Of a stretch of 64,000 bases of DNA, positions 30,387 to 43,044 are shown one piece after another (the stretch's first letter is position 1; every line of letters begins with the position of its first letter). The DNA comes from Megascapheus bottae (lineage: Eukaryota > Chordata > Mammalia > Rodentia > Geomyidae): assembly GCA_024803745.1 (NCBI GenBank), contig JANJXV010000025.1:21072610-21136609 (forward strand), read 5' to 3'. A program made the position numbers and the translations under genes. The notes below the pieces were generated by a model that did not search any database, had not been told where the DNA came from, and was given only the letters and a program-made list of their open reading frames with translations.

Positions 30387-33110
30387 CTGTGGGGGGCAGC
30401 AGAGAGAGCAGAGCCCTGGGTTCAATGCCAGGCTGGCACAGTGGGCAGCCTGTTGAAATATATGACCTGCTCATGGCCTGGAACAGAAGCTGTGCCTGGG
30501 GGTGAAGTGTGGGGGGGGGTTCACCTTCATGGTCTCCCTTCAGGGATCTTTGGCAAGGCCTCACCCAAGAATTCCCAGTCCATCCACAAGGTCTCGAGAC
30601 CCCTGCTAGCCTACCCAGGCTTGGGTCCTGTACCCACAAGGCTTTGTTAAGCAGATGATCAGAGAAACCATCTCTCCAGTGACACTGGACTGAGGCGAGC
30701 ATTTAGAGGTGGTAGGGGAACCCTGATCCCTATCCCCACCTCCCTCCTTCTTTCCCTCTCTCCTTCCTTCCCTTCCCCCTTCTCTCCTTCTCTCTTTGTG
30801 CAGATCCTGGGGACATAAATTCAAATCCTCATCTTTATCCCCATCTGATCTTACCCTTCTCCCCTCCCCTCCCTCTCTCTCCATCAGCCCTGTTATAGCC
30901 ATCCTGGTCTCCTTCCTTTCTTTTGCCTCTGCCTACTTCGTGTTTTCTCTCTGTCTTCATCTTTTCTGCTCATCAGAGGGGTCTTCTCTGACTCCCTTGG
31001 TCTTGACCTGTCTTCCCAGATAGTTTTGCCTTGCTATGAGTGTCTGCTTCTGCTTCTGTAATTTCCTTACTTGTATTATTGCTTCTAACTTTGATTTGTG
31101 TAAAGACCAGATCTTACTATGTAGCTACAGCTGGCCTCAAACTCATGATCCTTCTGCCTCATCCTCCTGCATGTCAGGAACGCTAGGAGTACAAACAAGT
31201 AGTCCTTCGCCTACTTTTTAAACTTTTAATCATACGCATCATTGTCTGTAGGTTCTAGAACAGTCCACAGATTGGGGATCAGTGAGTATTTGCTGAATGA
31301 ATGAGGAAATGATCTACTTTAATCCTCACAACACATACCATAGTCACTTTTAATGATTCCCAGCCAGGGCTACACAAATCTCTTGTAGGAATTTTGTAAA
31401 ATTCAATACTGCCCCTCGAGCCCAAACCCACTAGGTCTGAGCAAGGTTAGTTTGAGTGCCATTTTTTCCCTTAAGGCCATGTGGTTGATGCTAATGAGTA
31501 GCCATCTTCAGTTACTGGCACTGTGAGGCTGTGAGGGCAGACCCGGGATTTACCTGGAGGACCAAACTGGTGAGACAGCAAACTCCACAGCACTCTAGAA
31601 GAGGCACAGTGGTCTGAACAGCGAGATCCTGGCTTTTCCTGTGATGGGAGCAGCTCCTGGAAGCAGCTAGGCTTTCCAAAAGGGGCACAAACACAGCCCC
31701 TTTCCTAGGCATACAGAGCCCACTGAAGCCTCCACAGCAATGTTCTGAGTTCTGGGGCTCTGGAGGGCCTGGGGGGGGGCCTGCAGAAGAATGGGCCATT
31801 GTTGAGTAAGAGAGGCCCCACCCAAGAGCCCATGCTCTTGAGGGTGGGGGGGCCCAAGGGGGGACAGAGTTTACATGAGGGGGGAGATCAAAGTGGGGTA
31901 CTGGGTTCCTGTGGACTAGAGTCTGGATTCCAGCTCCAGGACTCGTGTGGCCTTGAGCTGTCAGTTACAGGGGCACAGTTTCAGCCCCTGTAAAATGGTG
32001 TGCAACTCTCATGGGTGTGTAAGGGCTAGACGAGGTGGCAGGTGCGGAGGGAGAAATGGAGAAACTGGAAGGCAGTAAGCAGTAAGCAGGGCTGTTGCTT
32101 AGCACCTTTTCTCTCCTCTTTCCTCCCTCCTCCTTCCCTTCCTTTCCCCTTCCCGGTCATGCACTTTCTTCTTTCTCCTCTCCCTCCCTCCTTTTTCTTT
32201 CTCCCCCATTCTTCCTTTTTCCTCTCTCTCTTTCGCTCTTCTTTCTCTCTCTCTCTCCCCACCCTCGCTTTCCCTCTGTCTTCTTTTCCAACCATCCTGG
32301 GAATCAAACATGGGGCCTAACACATGCTAAGCAAGCACTCAACCACTGAGCCCTCTCTTTACTCACACAGCAGCCTCTTTGCCAGACCTCAAATAGCTCA
32401 GTCATGCACCTACCTCAGAGCCTTTGCATTTGCAGTTTCTTTCTGCCAGGAAGCTCTTCAGCCAGGTGCACTCACTGTTCATTTTCTTGGTGCCTTCAGG
32501 TCTTTGCTCAACATCATCCTTTCTTCTGTTGGCCTTTTCCTAACCATTTCGTTTAAAGGAATAACAGCCCCATCCCTCTCAGCTTCTTGGCCTCCATCTT
32601 TCACCAAATGTTAATGGGGGCAGTAGTTAGTAACTCTGGTGTCAGATTGCTTAAGGATAGGGAATCAGTCCATCCCAAGCTTGATGGGGAAGAAGGAGCG
32701 AAACTGCCCACATGATGGAGGTTTGGCTAACCTGACCAGGTGTTGGAAACCAGAGGCACGGGGAGTTGGACCCAGTGAGGGAGGGATACCCAGTGTGAAG
32801 CTGGCAGCCATTCCTGACTTTCTCGTGACTAGACCACCCATCACTGGAGCTGGGAATGGGGATTATTGAGAGAATGTTTAACTATAAAGCATGAGGCCCT
32901 GGGTTCGATTCCTTGGCACCACATAAACCAAAAAAAAGTAATCTTTTTTTTTTAAAAAAGAGATCACCTATCGCCCCTTTCATCCAACAAGACTTTGATC
33001 TAATCTTAGGAACCAGGAAAAGGCTCTGAATTTCCCACAGGTCCTGGCAATTTGGGAGTGTCACAAGACTTTTGAAGGGAAGGGGTAGAGTCCAAAGGCA
33101 AAGAGCACTC

Positions 33111-33160
<50 letters not shown>

Positions 33161-33510
33161 TACCCAGAATGACAGGAATCACTTTGCATCCGGCACAGTG
33201 CCTGACAAATAGAGAATATTTAATAAATAGTATTTACTCTTCATAGACTCAACAAATATTTACCCAACTCTCGCAGCACAGAGAGTATTGGTTCTCAATG
33301 CTGTATATGCCACAGGGCAGAAAGCGCTGGGAGCCCAGAGGTAACTGCTGTCAAGAAAGAAGACAGGTTAAAACATCACAAGCTTTGGGTCCTGATGGCT
33401 CATGCCTGCAACCCTAGCTGCTCAGACGTTTAAGATATGAGGAAAGCCAGCCTGGGCAGGGAAAACATGAGATGAGACTCTTATTTCCAAATAATCAGGG
33501 AGAAAAAGAA

Positions 33511-33519
33511 AGAAGGGAA

Positions 33520-33586
<67 letters not shown>

Positions 33587-33604
33587 GAAGGAAGGAAGGA
33601 AGGA

Positions 33605-33670
<66 letters not shown>

Positions 33671-33868
33671 GAATCTGTGACACATGTGATACAATCCTAG
33701 CCTTGAGTGAAAAGCTCAGGGACATTACCCAGGCCCTGAGTTCATGTTTGAGGGCCAATGTGAAAGGAAGGAAGGAAGGAAAGGAAAGGAAAGGAAAGGA
33801 AAGGAAAGGAAAGGAGGGAGGGAGGAATGGGGGAAGGGAAAGAGAGAAAGCAAACAGTAAGAAAGGAG

Positions 33869-33934
<66 letters not shown>

Positions 33935-33960
33935 CTAACAAGCAAAGAGAAAGAAAAAGG
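33511..33960 (+). repeat. Long purine microsatellites (GAAA, GGAA, GA)
   Basis: Two arrays, 33511-33668 and 33761-33960, mostly purine on the plus strand: GAAA then GGAA then a (GA)n run of about 60 bases, and later GGAAA and GAAA units. They flank and disrupt a B1-Geo SINE (head at about 33380-33500, tail at about 33690-33760), having probably grown from its A-rich middle and end. Confidence 0.9.
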
Positions 33961-35222
33961 AAAGGAAAAAAAGAGATAAGAGCAGGAGGAGGGAAAGCCT
34001 GGCAGGCAGCCACTCTGGCTCTCGCGAGAGTTCCCTGACCAGTGGCATCTGGCTCCAGGCTGTCTTGGCAGTGGCTTGTGGCCAAAGTTCCCCATAAGAG
34101 ATGAAATCAACAACTTCCCCTCCCGAGTGTCCTGAGAAAACCTAGACAGCTGTTGCGCTGAAGCAGAAGACTAATGCCTGTTCACATTTCCTGGGTTTAA
34201 GAACAAGGTAATTGGGGGGGGGGAGGGAATCTTTCAGTGGCAAGTGCCACTGAAAGAGGAGGGTCAGGTGTGAAGTGGTCTTGAGGAGACAAAGAGAAAA
34301 AGGTCTGGGCTCCCAGGTTACAGCTAGGAGCTGGTCATGAGATCCAGGGGTGGGGGTGGGGGGGCAAGAAAAAGACTCTCAGAGTTTTGGGGGGAGATGA
34401 GGAGGAGCAGAGAGAGGAGTTAGAGGAAGGAAATCACAGCCAAAGCCAGGGCCTAGACTGTGTCTGGGAGATAAAACACGGAAGTCACTTCCCCCTGCCA
34501 TAAGCCTTCCTGTGTCTCTTAGCAACCTGGAGAAAATAGCATTGACAACATAGAATGGTCATGCACTGTAATGAAAAAATATTTATACAGTGTTTTCCAC
34601 ATGCTAGTTACCCAGTAACTCTCCAGAAAAACAGGACTTGTGATATTGTTGGGTTTTGTTTTTTTTCTTGTGGCAAGACTTCGTTATTTCCACTGCATCT
34701 GCTCCCAAGGCCACAACTCTGAGCAGCAAGATACTAAACAAGCAATAGCTCCAAACTTGGCAGGTCATCACAAAAGGCTAATCTTGTTTCAAGAACTTGG
34801 GGAAGGAAAAAAAAAAAAACCAATACTGAATTGTCTCTTTCATCATTTCTTTTCATACGGAGTCCAAGTTGAAATGATAATCCTGTTCACATACTGGTTA
34901 ACTAAGATGCATTATCATAAAGTCAGCCATTGCTTCTTGCTTTTTTTTCCCCCTTTTTTCTGTATAAGGACGTGAGAAAATTCTAAGTTGTGTGTATAGC
35001 TCACATTTTGATTCCACTGGGCAGGGTTAACCCAAGGACTTTGTCCCTTTTTTTTTTTATCAGTCCAGTCCAGAAGTAACCAAACATGTTAGAGAGGATT
35101 CTTTAGCAGAGAGAATTTTGAGTGTTGCCAACAGAGGAAGCCTCAGAGGTGGCAGATATTTAATTACCCTGATCCTCTTGTGACACATTAATACCTGTGC
35201 AAAATGTCATACCTCCCCCCAC

Positions 35223-35268
<46 letters not shown>

Positions 35269-35551
35269 TCCCATGGGTCAATTAAAGATTCAAGTAAGTA
35301 TTTTATTTTTCTTGAAACAACATGTTTTTTTTTTACTCCCATGAGACCATAAAACCAAATACAGAAATGATGAAATTCTCAGGAAAAAAAATATCCAGTC
35401 AACTGGAAATGCTTGAATAACTAGCTCTACCATCAACTAAGATAGATTGTCTTTACTGAGATTTGTTGTATGTATATGGCAATGATCAGGGACAGGCCTC
35501 TCCCCTGAAGCAGATCTCACATCATTGGACCCATTCCCATTTCCTTTTTTA

Positions 35552-36085
35552 AAAAATTGTATTTTATTGTTGGGGTAATGTATAGAGGGTTACAGTTATA
35601 TGCATCAGGTAATGGGTGTATTACTTCTCAAACATTGATACCCCTTCTCATATTTTTGTCCCCTTTCTCTCCCCTACCCATCCCAATCACCTTGTTTTCG
35701 CCTTTCCCTTGCCTATTTCAAATAAACAAATAAATAGATATACAAAATACAGGTGACAAAGTCAGATATATTAAGCACATGAGATTAACCATAACGGGGA
35801 AAAAAAAGAGAAAGGAAATAACTGCATATAGTACATTAAGAACAACAACCACAAAGATAAACCTCATATCCATATCTTTTTATGAAAAAATTATTAGCCT
35901 AGGTCATTGGTTTCAGTATATTTTTATATATATGCATATAATATTATGGTTAAATTCACTCTATCTTACTCTTTCTTTAACCTGGCTTTTCTCCCCCTAC
36001 TTTTTAATCATTTTAGTGGGTTTCATTATGATAGGAAGATGATAGATAGGTAGAAAGATAGATAATACACATACATGTAAATATA
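35552..36085 (-). mobile_element. LINE 3'-end-like interspersed repeat
   Basis: 35560-35720 is clearly the reverse complement of 39050-39240, including a TTACCCTGATAATAAAATAC-type end on the opposite strand. A third shorter copy is at 48192-48330. The orientation-independent recurrence and the AATAAA/A-rich end fit a LINE-1 3' UTR, but no coding part is present to prove the family. The AT-rich part continues past the inserted LTR. Confidence 0.5.
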
Positions 36086-36556
36086 TGCCGGGGCCAGCCG
36101 GCAGCAAACCAGGGTTCGCAGATTGGGATTCCTGAAATAGGGGCAAGGACTAGGAAAAATTAAAAAAGAGACAAACAGATGGAGTTCGGGAGGACTACAG
36201 CCCAAGTCAGCAGTCCAAGAAGGCTGTGAACCCCAGACAGCCGCCTAAGACTGTCCTGTTTATTTTAAGTTCCGACCTTAAATACTCTTCTTAAAACTAG
36301 GGAACTGCCAGAGGCTACATTCATACAAAATAGTAAACAAGTCACATATAGGATAAATGAGAAAGGATTAACATTGCTTAAAGTCATACTGATAAGAACT
36401 GATTGCCATTGCTTAAAGTTATCCTGATAAGAACTGATTGACATTGCTTAAAGTTATCCTGATAAGAGTTACTTCCTTGTGTATACAGTTGTGTAGGTCC
36501 AAGGTCAGGTCCAAGGTCAGGTCCAAGGTCATTGACCCCACAGTCGGTCCCCAACA
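36086..36556 (-). mobile_element. Solo LTR with 6-bp target duplication
   Basis: Begins TG (36086) and ends CA (36556) with the direct repeat AATATA at 36080-36085 and 36557-36562. On the minus strand it starts TGTTGGGGAC, has AATAAA near 36270 and ends GGCCCCGGCA. A 6-bp duplication suits a class II (ERVK/IAP-type) LTR. The U3 part carries two tandem arrays: about 35-bp units at 36375-36470 and three 12-bp units with CCAAGGTCA at 36499-36531. A related LTR copy lies in ACSM5 intron 2. Confidence 0.8.
36499..36531 (+). promoter_or_regulatory. Three CCAAGGTCA half-sites, 12-bp period
   Basis: CCAAGGTCA occurs at 36499-36507, 36511-36519 and 36523-36531. It fits the extended half-site YCAAGGYCA bound by NR5A receptors (SF-1, LRH-1) and resembles ERR sites. 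The array lies in the LTR about 430 bases upstream of the ACSM5 start codon. Motif match only; binding is inferred. Confidence 0.45.
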
Positions 36557-36940
36557 AATATATATATTGTGTTTGTACCATAGCCATCTCTCTTTATTCT
36601 CTCTTTTCCCCCATCCCATTTTCTCCCATAACCCCTCCTGTATAACAATCAAATTTATTTATTTATTTTTCTTTTTTCTTTTTCTTTTTTTTTTACTGCA
36701 AGTAGGATTCAAACTCAGTTCCTGACACTTTCATTCACACCCTGCATTCGTGATCTCAGGTCCACAAGGGCACGTAGGCAGGGAGGGGAGAGACAGCTGA
36801 ACCTCAGAATCAAAGACCCGAATCACCCAGTGGAGCTAAGTCCATATGGACTCCAGTCACCTTGGGGGTTTCTTCCCCATCCCTCCCCCCAAAAACCCCA
36901 ACCTTCAGGACAATGGCCTCTCTCCCCTCCTTGGTAACAG

Positions 36941-37160
36941 GCAACAGGCAGTGACCACGATGAAACTGTGGTTGAAAGGCCTGGCCCTGCAGGCATTGAG
37001 GAGCCCCTGGGGCGTCTGTGGGTTTCACAGGCAACCCCCATCTCCATCTGGTCCTGAGATCACAGCCACCTGGGAAGCCATTAACCTGGGGAGGCAGCCC
37101 GTGCCTGAGTACTTCAACTTTGCACACGATGTGCTGGACGTGTGGACTCAACTGGAAAAG
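36941..37160 (+). CDS. ACSM5: ACSM5 exon with start codon
   Basis: Acceptor GGTAACAG (36940), 19 bases of 5' UTR, ATG at 36960, 67 codons ending [14 protein letters not shown], donor GTGAGG. Contains the presequence and [16 protein letters not shown]. The frame is also open upstream to an ATG at 36846, but that lies before the acceptor. Confidence 0.93.
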
Positions 37161-40100
37161 GTGAGGTCCAGCCGAAGGCTACTCTCAGCTGCCACAGAGA
37201 CCATAGGCAACTTATTCGGGCCAGGTGCTGGTGGCTCACACCTGGAATCCTAGCTACTCAGGAGGCTTTCAGATGTGCCGATCACAGTTCGAAGCCAGCC
37301 TGGGTGGGAGAGTTAGTGAGATTTGTATTTCCAATTAACCACCAAAAGCTGGAATTGGAGCTGCGGTTCCTGTAGTAGAGAGCTCGTCTTGAGCAAAAAA
37401 TAAGCTCAGGGATAGTGCCTAGGCCCTGAGTTCAAGACCTATGACTGGTACAAAAAATAAAAAAACAGACAACTTATTTGAGTATTTTTACCTTGGAACT
37501 TTGCATGTTAACATTTGAGACTGGGGAGAGGGGGTGTTGAGGCGGGGCTAGGATCTAGTGCTAGGAGCTATGAATGTGATGCAGGATTGTGAATATCTCT
37601 CGTCCTGAGCCCCACCCTCACCACAAAACAGCAAAGCCCACTCTTCATTCCCTCTCAACCCTTCTGATTAAATGCAAGGGGACGGGATTTAGTGGCTCTC
37701 CTGCACTTTGCTTCTAAACACCGAGGGAGCAGAGCCAAAAGCAAATCTTCACAGACCACAGTGGATAGACACGTTGGCACCGAACAAGCTAAGTCTGATT
37801 TTGCTGTGTCTCTGTGTAGGTTTTCTTACTTTTCCCTTTAACTAGGCCTGTGTGTGCACGCATGTGTGCGTGTGTATGTGTGTGTTGTATTCATGTTACA
37901 TGATAGTCCTCTTTTGGTGATAATAAGGGAATGATACACTTACTTGTGTCCAGTTGGGGATACCCTTGTTTAAAAGGTACAGAGATAACCTACTGCAACT
38001 GAATATTTGGCAAAAACCAGTGAAGCTCATGTAAGGAGAAGGAAGGCTTAAATCATCCTTGACAATGTACTTGGTTATGGTTCCCAAGTGTCCTAGATCT
38101 CATCTGTAAAATGGGAGATACAGCATCCACCACGCAGAACTGTGAGAGATGGTGTAAGTATGTGTGAGAGGCAATCAAGATACTCCATTCTTCAACTATC
38201 GGCCAAATCTAAGTTCTTTTTGCCTTAGCCTCCCTAGTGCTGGGATTCTAGGCTGGAACTACCACACTAGGTCTGTCTGGCAGGCATTTTCAGAAGACTT
38301 CTCATCCAAAAAAAGAAAAGAAAAAAAACGTGGGGTTAGGACTGTCACCAGTTTTTTTTCCTGCTTCATAAAAGCAATAGCGACAACAACGATCCCTAGA
38401 AAAGTTACGAGTAGTTTTATTCGTTTGTTTTGTTGTTGGGGGATTTTGTTTGTGTTGGGAAACTACTCAGAGACTGCAGTAACCTAGAAAGTGTTTAATT
38501 AGCAGAACTGGTAGAATCTCAGTAAGTACAGGGAGGTCAGTGATAACAGCAATGTCTTAGTTCCAGTGCCCACTCCCCAGACATCCCATCGCCTTGAAAC
38601 ACTCATTCCTTCCCACTGAAGCTGGTAAGCACAGAGGAAACATAGTGCCAAGCTTGATTTTCAGTTATAATTGGATTCTGACCCCATTTATAAGTTATAT
38701 GTATGTGGCCTGACTCAGAACTTAACCAATTAGTGCCAAGTCATTTCCCTAGGGCCCATGTGTCAAAAGCAACTTTTGTGTATGTGTGTGCCAGTACTAG
38801 GGCTTGAACTCAGGGCCTGGGTGATGGCCCTTAGTTGTTTTGCTCATGTTTGGAGCTCTACCACTTGAGTCACAGTCCCACTTCCAGCTTTTTGGTGGTT
38901 AATTGGATTGTTTTGCCAGGGCTGGCTTTGAGCCGTGATCCTCCAATCTCGACCTCCTGTCTCTCCTGGCGAGAGCCAACAGCAACCCAGCTTGTCAACA
39001 AGAACTTTTAAGTCAGTGTTTTAATGTTGTGGCTGCATGATCTGGTGGATTGGATAAACAACAGACTAAGAGTGACATATAGGAAAGGGAAGGGAAAACA
39101 AGATGATTGGGAGGGGGTAGAAGGGAGGGAAAGTGGGAGAAAAGCATGAGAAGGAGTATCAATGTTCAAGAACTAATGTACCCACTACCTGACGAATGTA
39201 ACTGTAACCCCTTTATACGTTACCCTGATAATAAAATACAATAATATATATATATATATAATAGATTTGTTTATTTAATGGAACTGGAAGGAGGATATGC
39301 AGGAAACTAATAAAATTTACTGGTCACTTAGGCAAGTCAGGTATGGAGTGGGTAGACAGGCTTAGGGCATGACTCAAGTCTTCTTAATAAACAACCTTCC
39401 TTGGGCCAGGAATTTGGCCTAGTGATAAAGTGCTTGCCTAGCAGCATGAAGACCCAGGTTCGATTCCTCAGTACCACATACACAAAAAGGTCAAAAGCGG
39501 TGCTATGACTCAAAGGGTAGAACTCTAGCCTTGAGGAAAGCCCAAGGATAGTGCTCAGGCCCTAAGTTTAAGCCCCAGGACTGGCAAAAATAATAAAATA
39601 GTAATAAACAACCTTCCTTATCATCCTCATTTTCCAACTCTATGAATTTACAAAATGATATTCGCTATTGTGACAAAAAATACAATTATTTTTAAAGATC
39701 AGAGAGCAAACCCCCCCACACACAAATGGCTTCTATTTCTTTTCTACCTGCCCCTCTGTCTAGGCTGGATACCGGGCTTCTAATCCAGCTTTCTGGTGGG
39801 TAAATGGCGTAGGAAAAGAGATCAAGTGGAGCTTTGAAGAGCTGGGCAAGCATTCCAGGAAGGCAGCCAATGTTCTGGAGAGCGCATGTGGCCTACAGCC
39901 TGGGGACAGAATGATGGTGGTACTGCCACGGCTTCCTGAGTGGTGGCTGGTCAGTGTGGCTTGTATGCGGGCAGGTCAGTGAATGGGGGGCTGGGGCCCC
40001 CAGTTAAGAGGTGTTGCAGTTTCCATGAGGTTTAGCCAAGTGATCCCTAGATGCAAATTTCTCTTCCTCTCTTTTGCCCAGAACTCACAAGTTTGGTTAC

Positions 40101-42994
40101 CTTTCAGGGGGCCATCAGTGATGAAACAGAATCAGGCCCCCAAGACGGCAGCAAATTGGGATTCCTGAAATAGGGGGCAGGGACTAGAAAAAATAGAAGA
40201 GAGACAAACAGATGGGGTCCTGGAGGTCTGCAGCCCAGGTAAAGACTGAAGCCCAGTTTATTTCAAGTTCTGACCTTAAATACACTTCTTTAAACTCGGG
40301 AACTGCCAGGGGTTACATTCGTACAAACAGTATCAAGTCCCAAACAGGTTAAATGAGAAGCTATCAAGTCCCAAACAGGTTAAATGAGAAGCTATTGACA
40401 CAGCCCAAAATCATAAGAGCTACTTCCTTGTGTACACAATTGTATGGGTCCAAGGTCACTGACCCCACAGTCGGTCAATGACCCCACAGTCGGTCACTGA
40501 CCCCACAGTCAGTCCCCAACAAGGATTAAATTCAGCAGAGCCTAAAGTATGTCCATTCTTCCCACATCCTTCCAGATTACTTTCAGATCCTATGTCTGCC
40601 CTCTCTGCATTCACCTCAGGCATCGTCATGATTCCGGGCATCTCCCAGCTGACAGAGAAGGACCTCAAGTACCGACTGCAGGCATCCGGGGCCAAGTCCC
40701 TCATCACCAGTGACGCCCTGGTTCCGCAAGTCGAAGCCATCTGTCACGACTGCCCCTCCCTGCGAACCAAGCTGCTGGTGTCAGATAGTGGTCGTCCAGG
40801 CTGGGTAAACTTCAGGGAACTCCTGCGGTGAGTTGAAGTTCTCCAGGATGGAGACTGTCACAAACTTTCTTGCCCATCCTGAGGATCAAACCATGATCCT
40901 CAGATCTCCTGAGTAGCTAAGGATTACAGGCCTGAACCCCTGGTTCCCAGCTTGTTATGGTTCTTAACCACAGTGTGTGACATAACCTAGAGGAGGCATT
41001 TAACGCTTAGGAACTCTTCCCCCCCTGGCATCACAGGCATGCTATTTGTTGAAATGGGGAGAGCTTTGTTGTTAAAATACTACTGTTAGTACTCAATGGT
41101 TTTGCTACTAAGAGTTACTACCAGCTCATTTGTTATTGTTGTTGTTTTCTTTTCCTTTTGCATGTTCCAGAGAGGCATCTTCAGAGCACAACTGTGTAAG
41201 GACCAAGAACCAAGATCCCCTGTCCATCTACTTCACCAGTGGAACTACGGGAAAACCAAAAATGGTGGAGCATTCCCACAGCAGTTACGGGCTGGGTTTT
41301 GTGGCCAGTGGAAGGTACTTGGGATACTTGTCTAGGAGGGAGAAAGGGAGAGAAAGAAAGAGAGAATGTATGTACAGTTCTTCTAGAAAATTATGTTGAT
41401 TGACCAAAAAAGAAAAAAAGTCCTAAAAAGGTAGACACTCTCTGTGTGTAACTACTTAAACATTGTTGTTATTACTATAAATTCTTATTTACTTTGAATT
41501 ATCTTTAACTAATTGTACAAAGGGGTTTCGATTCAACATACCGATGAATGCATCCTGATCAATGCCATCCACCTTTCCTAACCCCACCTACGCTGTCAAG
41601 TTGCCCACCTCCAGTTTCACACATGTACCTTGCTTACAATGACCATTCCCTCTCTCCGTTTGCCTGTTCCTCCTCCACTTAAACCACTCTTAAGTGCATC
41701 ATCCAGTATCCTTTCATGACTATTCTCATTGCTCTTCATCCATCACTGCCATTGTCTTCCCAAACAGAAACAGAATCCATGATAAAATTACCCCCCATCT
41801 CCCTCTTCCCTCTTCATTTCCCTTGAGTGAAAAAGCTAAAGGCCCCAAGTTCAAACCCCAGGAACAACCAAACTTAAACCCCTATTCAATAAACATCTGA
41901 GATCATAGTCGACTTGATGGTTCTTGTGTAGATTAGGCAGGGATTAAGTGAGTACTCGGTGAGGTCCGGGATAAAGGAAGAGGAACAGAAAATAGAATCC
42001 CTCCTAAGGTTAGAAGTGTCCCTTTCTCTCATTTTTTTTGGCAGGCAATGGGGGGCCTTGACGGAATCGTCCATCTTCTGGAACACAACAGACACTGGTT
42101 GGGTGAAAGCAGCCTGGACTTTATTCTCTGCCTGGTCCAACGGATCTTGTATTTTTGTTCATGAGCTTCCTCAAGTGGATGTCAAACTTATCCTGAATGT
42201 AAGAAACAGAAACACCGCTCCCAAGTTGGATAGGAATGAGAAGAGCGGAGCAGACTCTAGAGTTGCAGGGGGGAAAGACATGGGTTGATGGCCCTTAGCT
42301 CCCTATATACTTCATCAACCCACAAGGCCCCTAGAGCTTCCCATGATTTAGTTCCTGCCTCAGATCTGCTTTGTAGCTTTCACAGTCAGTAGTTCATCAA
42401 CTATTGGCCAGAGGTTCAGTCCCTCACCATACGCACTCACTCAGGATAGCTTGAGTGTCCTCACACTATGGCTGCTTGCCTCCTTCCAGAGTGAATGGCC
42501 CAAGAGAGGGACACATGTCAAGAGCATCTGAGCCATCGTCTCCATCTAACCTAATCTCACAAGTGAGAGAACATCACCTCTACTCCCCACTATGGATACA
42601 GGACTAACCTTGGTACAGTGAGGAAAGAGACCCCACAAGGGCACATGGAGGTCCTTGGGCGCCATCTTGCTGGCTGGATACCATGTATCATCTTCTACTC
42701 CCCAGCTTTGAAAAATACACTCTAAGGATTCAGTTCACACAGTTTCCATGGGGTCCCATCCCAGAGACTCTAAGTAAAGTCCTTCCATTGTTTGTAGACT
42801 CTCTCCAGGTTCCCGATAACCTCGCTCTGCTGTGTCCCTACCCTCTTCCGGCTACTTGTACAGGAGGATCTGACAAGGTACTACTCATCTGTTTTGTGCT
42901 TTGAGAAAGTAAGTGTGTGAAGGTGTGCTCTCGGAATCCATAGGCAGACTCACTGACAACCGGATCTCACTGCCTCTACTTCTGTATTCCTATG

Positions 42995-43044
<50 letters not shown>

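Larger units (their letters stand above)
30387..36085. other. PDILT-ACSM5 divergent intergenic region, PDILT side
   Basis: Head-to-head region. Shows pyrimidine-rich tracts (30735-30870, 32105-32275), an ID-like SINE piece (32874-32935), (AC)n (33112-33158), long GAAA/GGAA/GA arrays (33511-33668 and 33761-33960), (TA)n (35226-35266) and a LINE-end-like repeat (from 35552). The upstream non-coding exons of PDILT and ACSM5 should lie in this interval but cannot be fixed from sequence alone. Confidence 0.6.

Noticed and set aside
33495..34085. Long minus-strand frame rich in Leu, Ser and Phe
   Set aside because: Translation of GAAA/GA microsatellites, which lack stops in several frames.
36846..36959. 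In-frame upstream ATG that would lengthen ACSM5 by 38 residues
   Set aside because: It lies before a splice acceptor at 36940, and the shorter start aligns with the human start and presequence.
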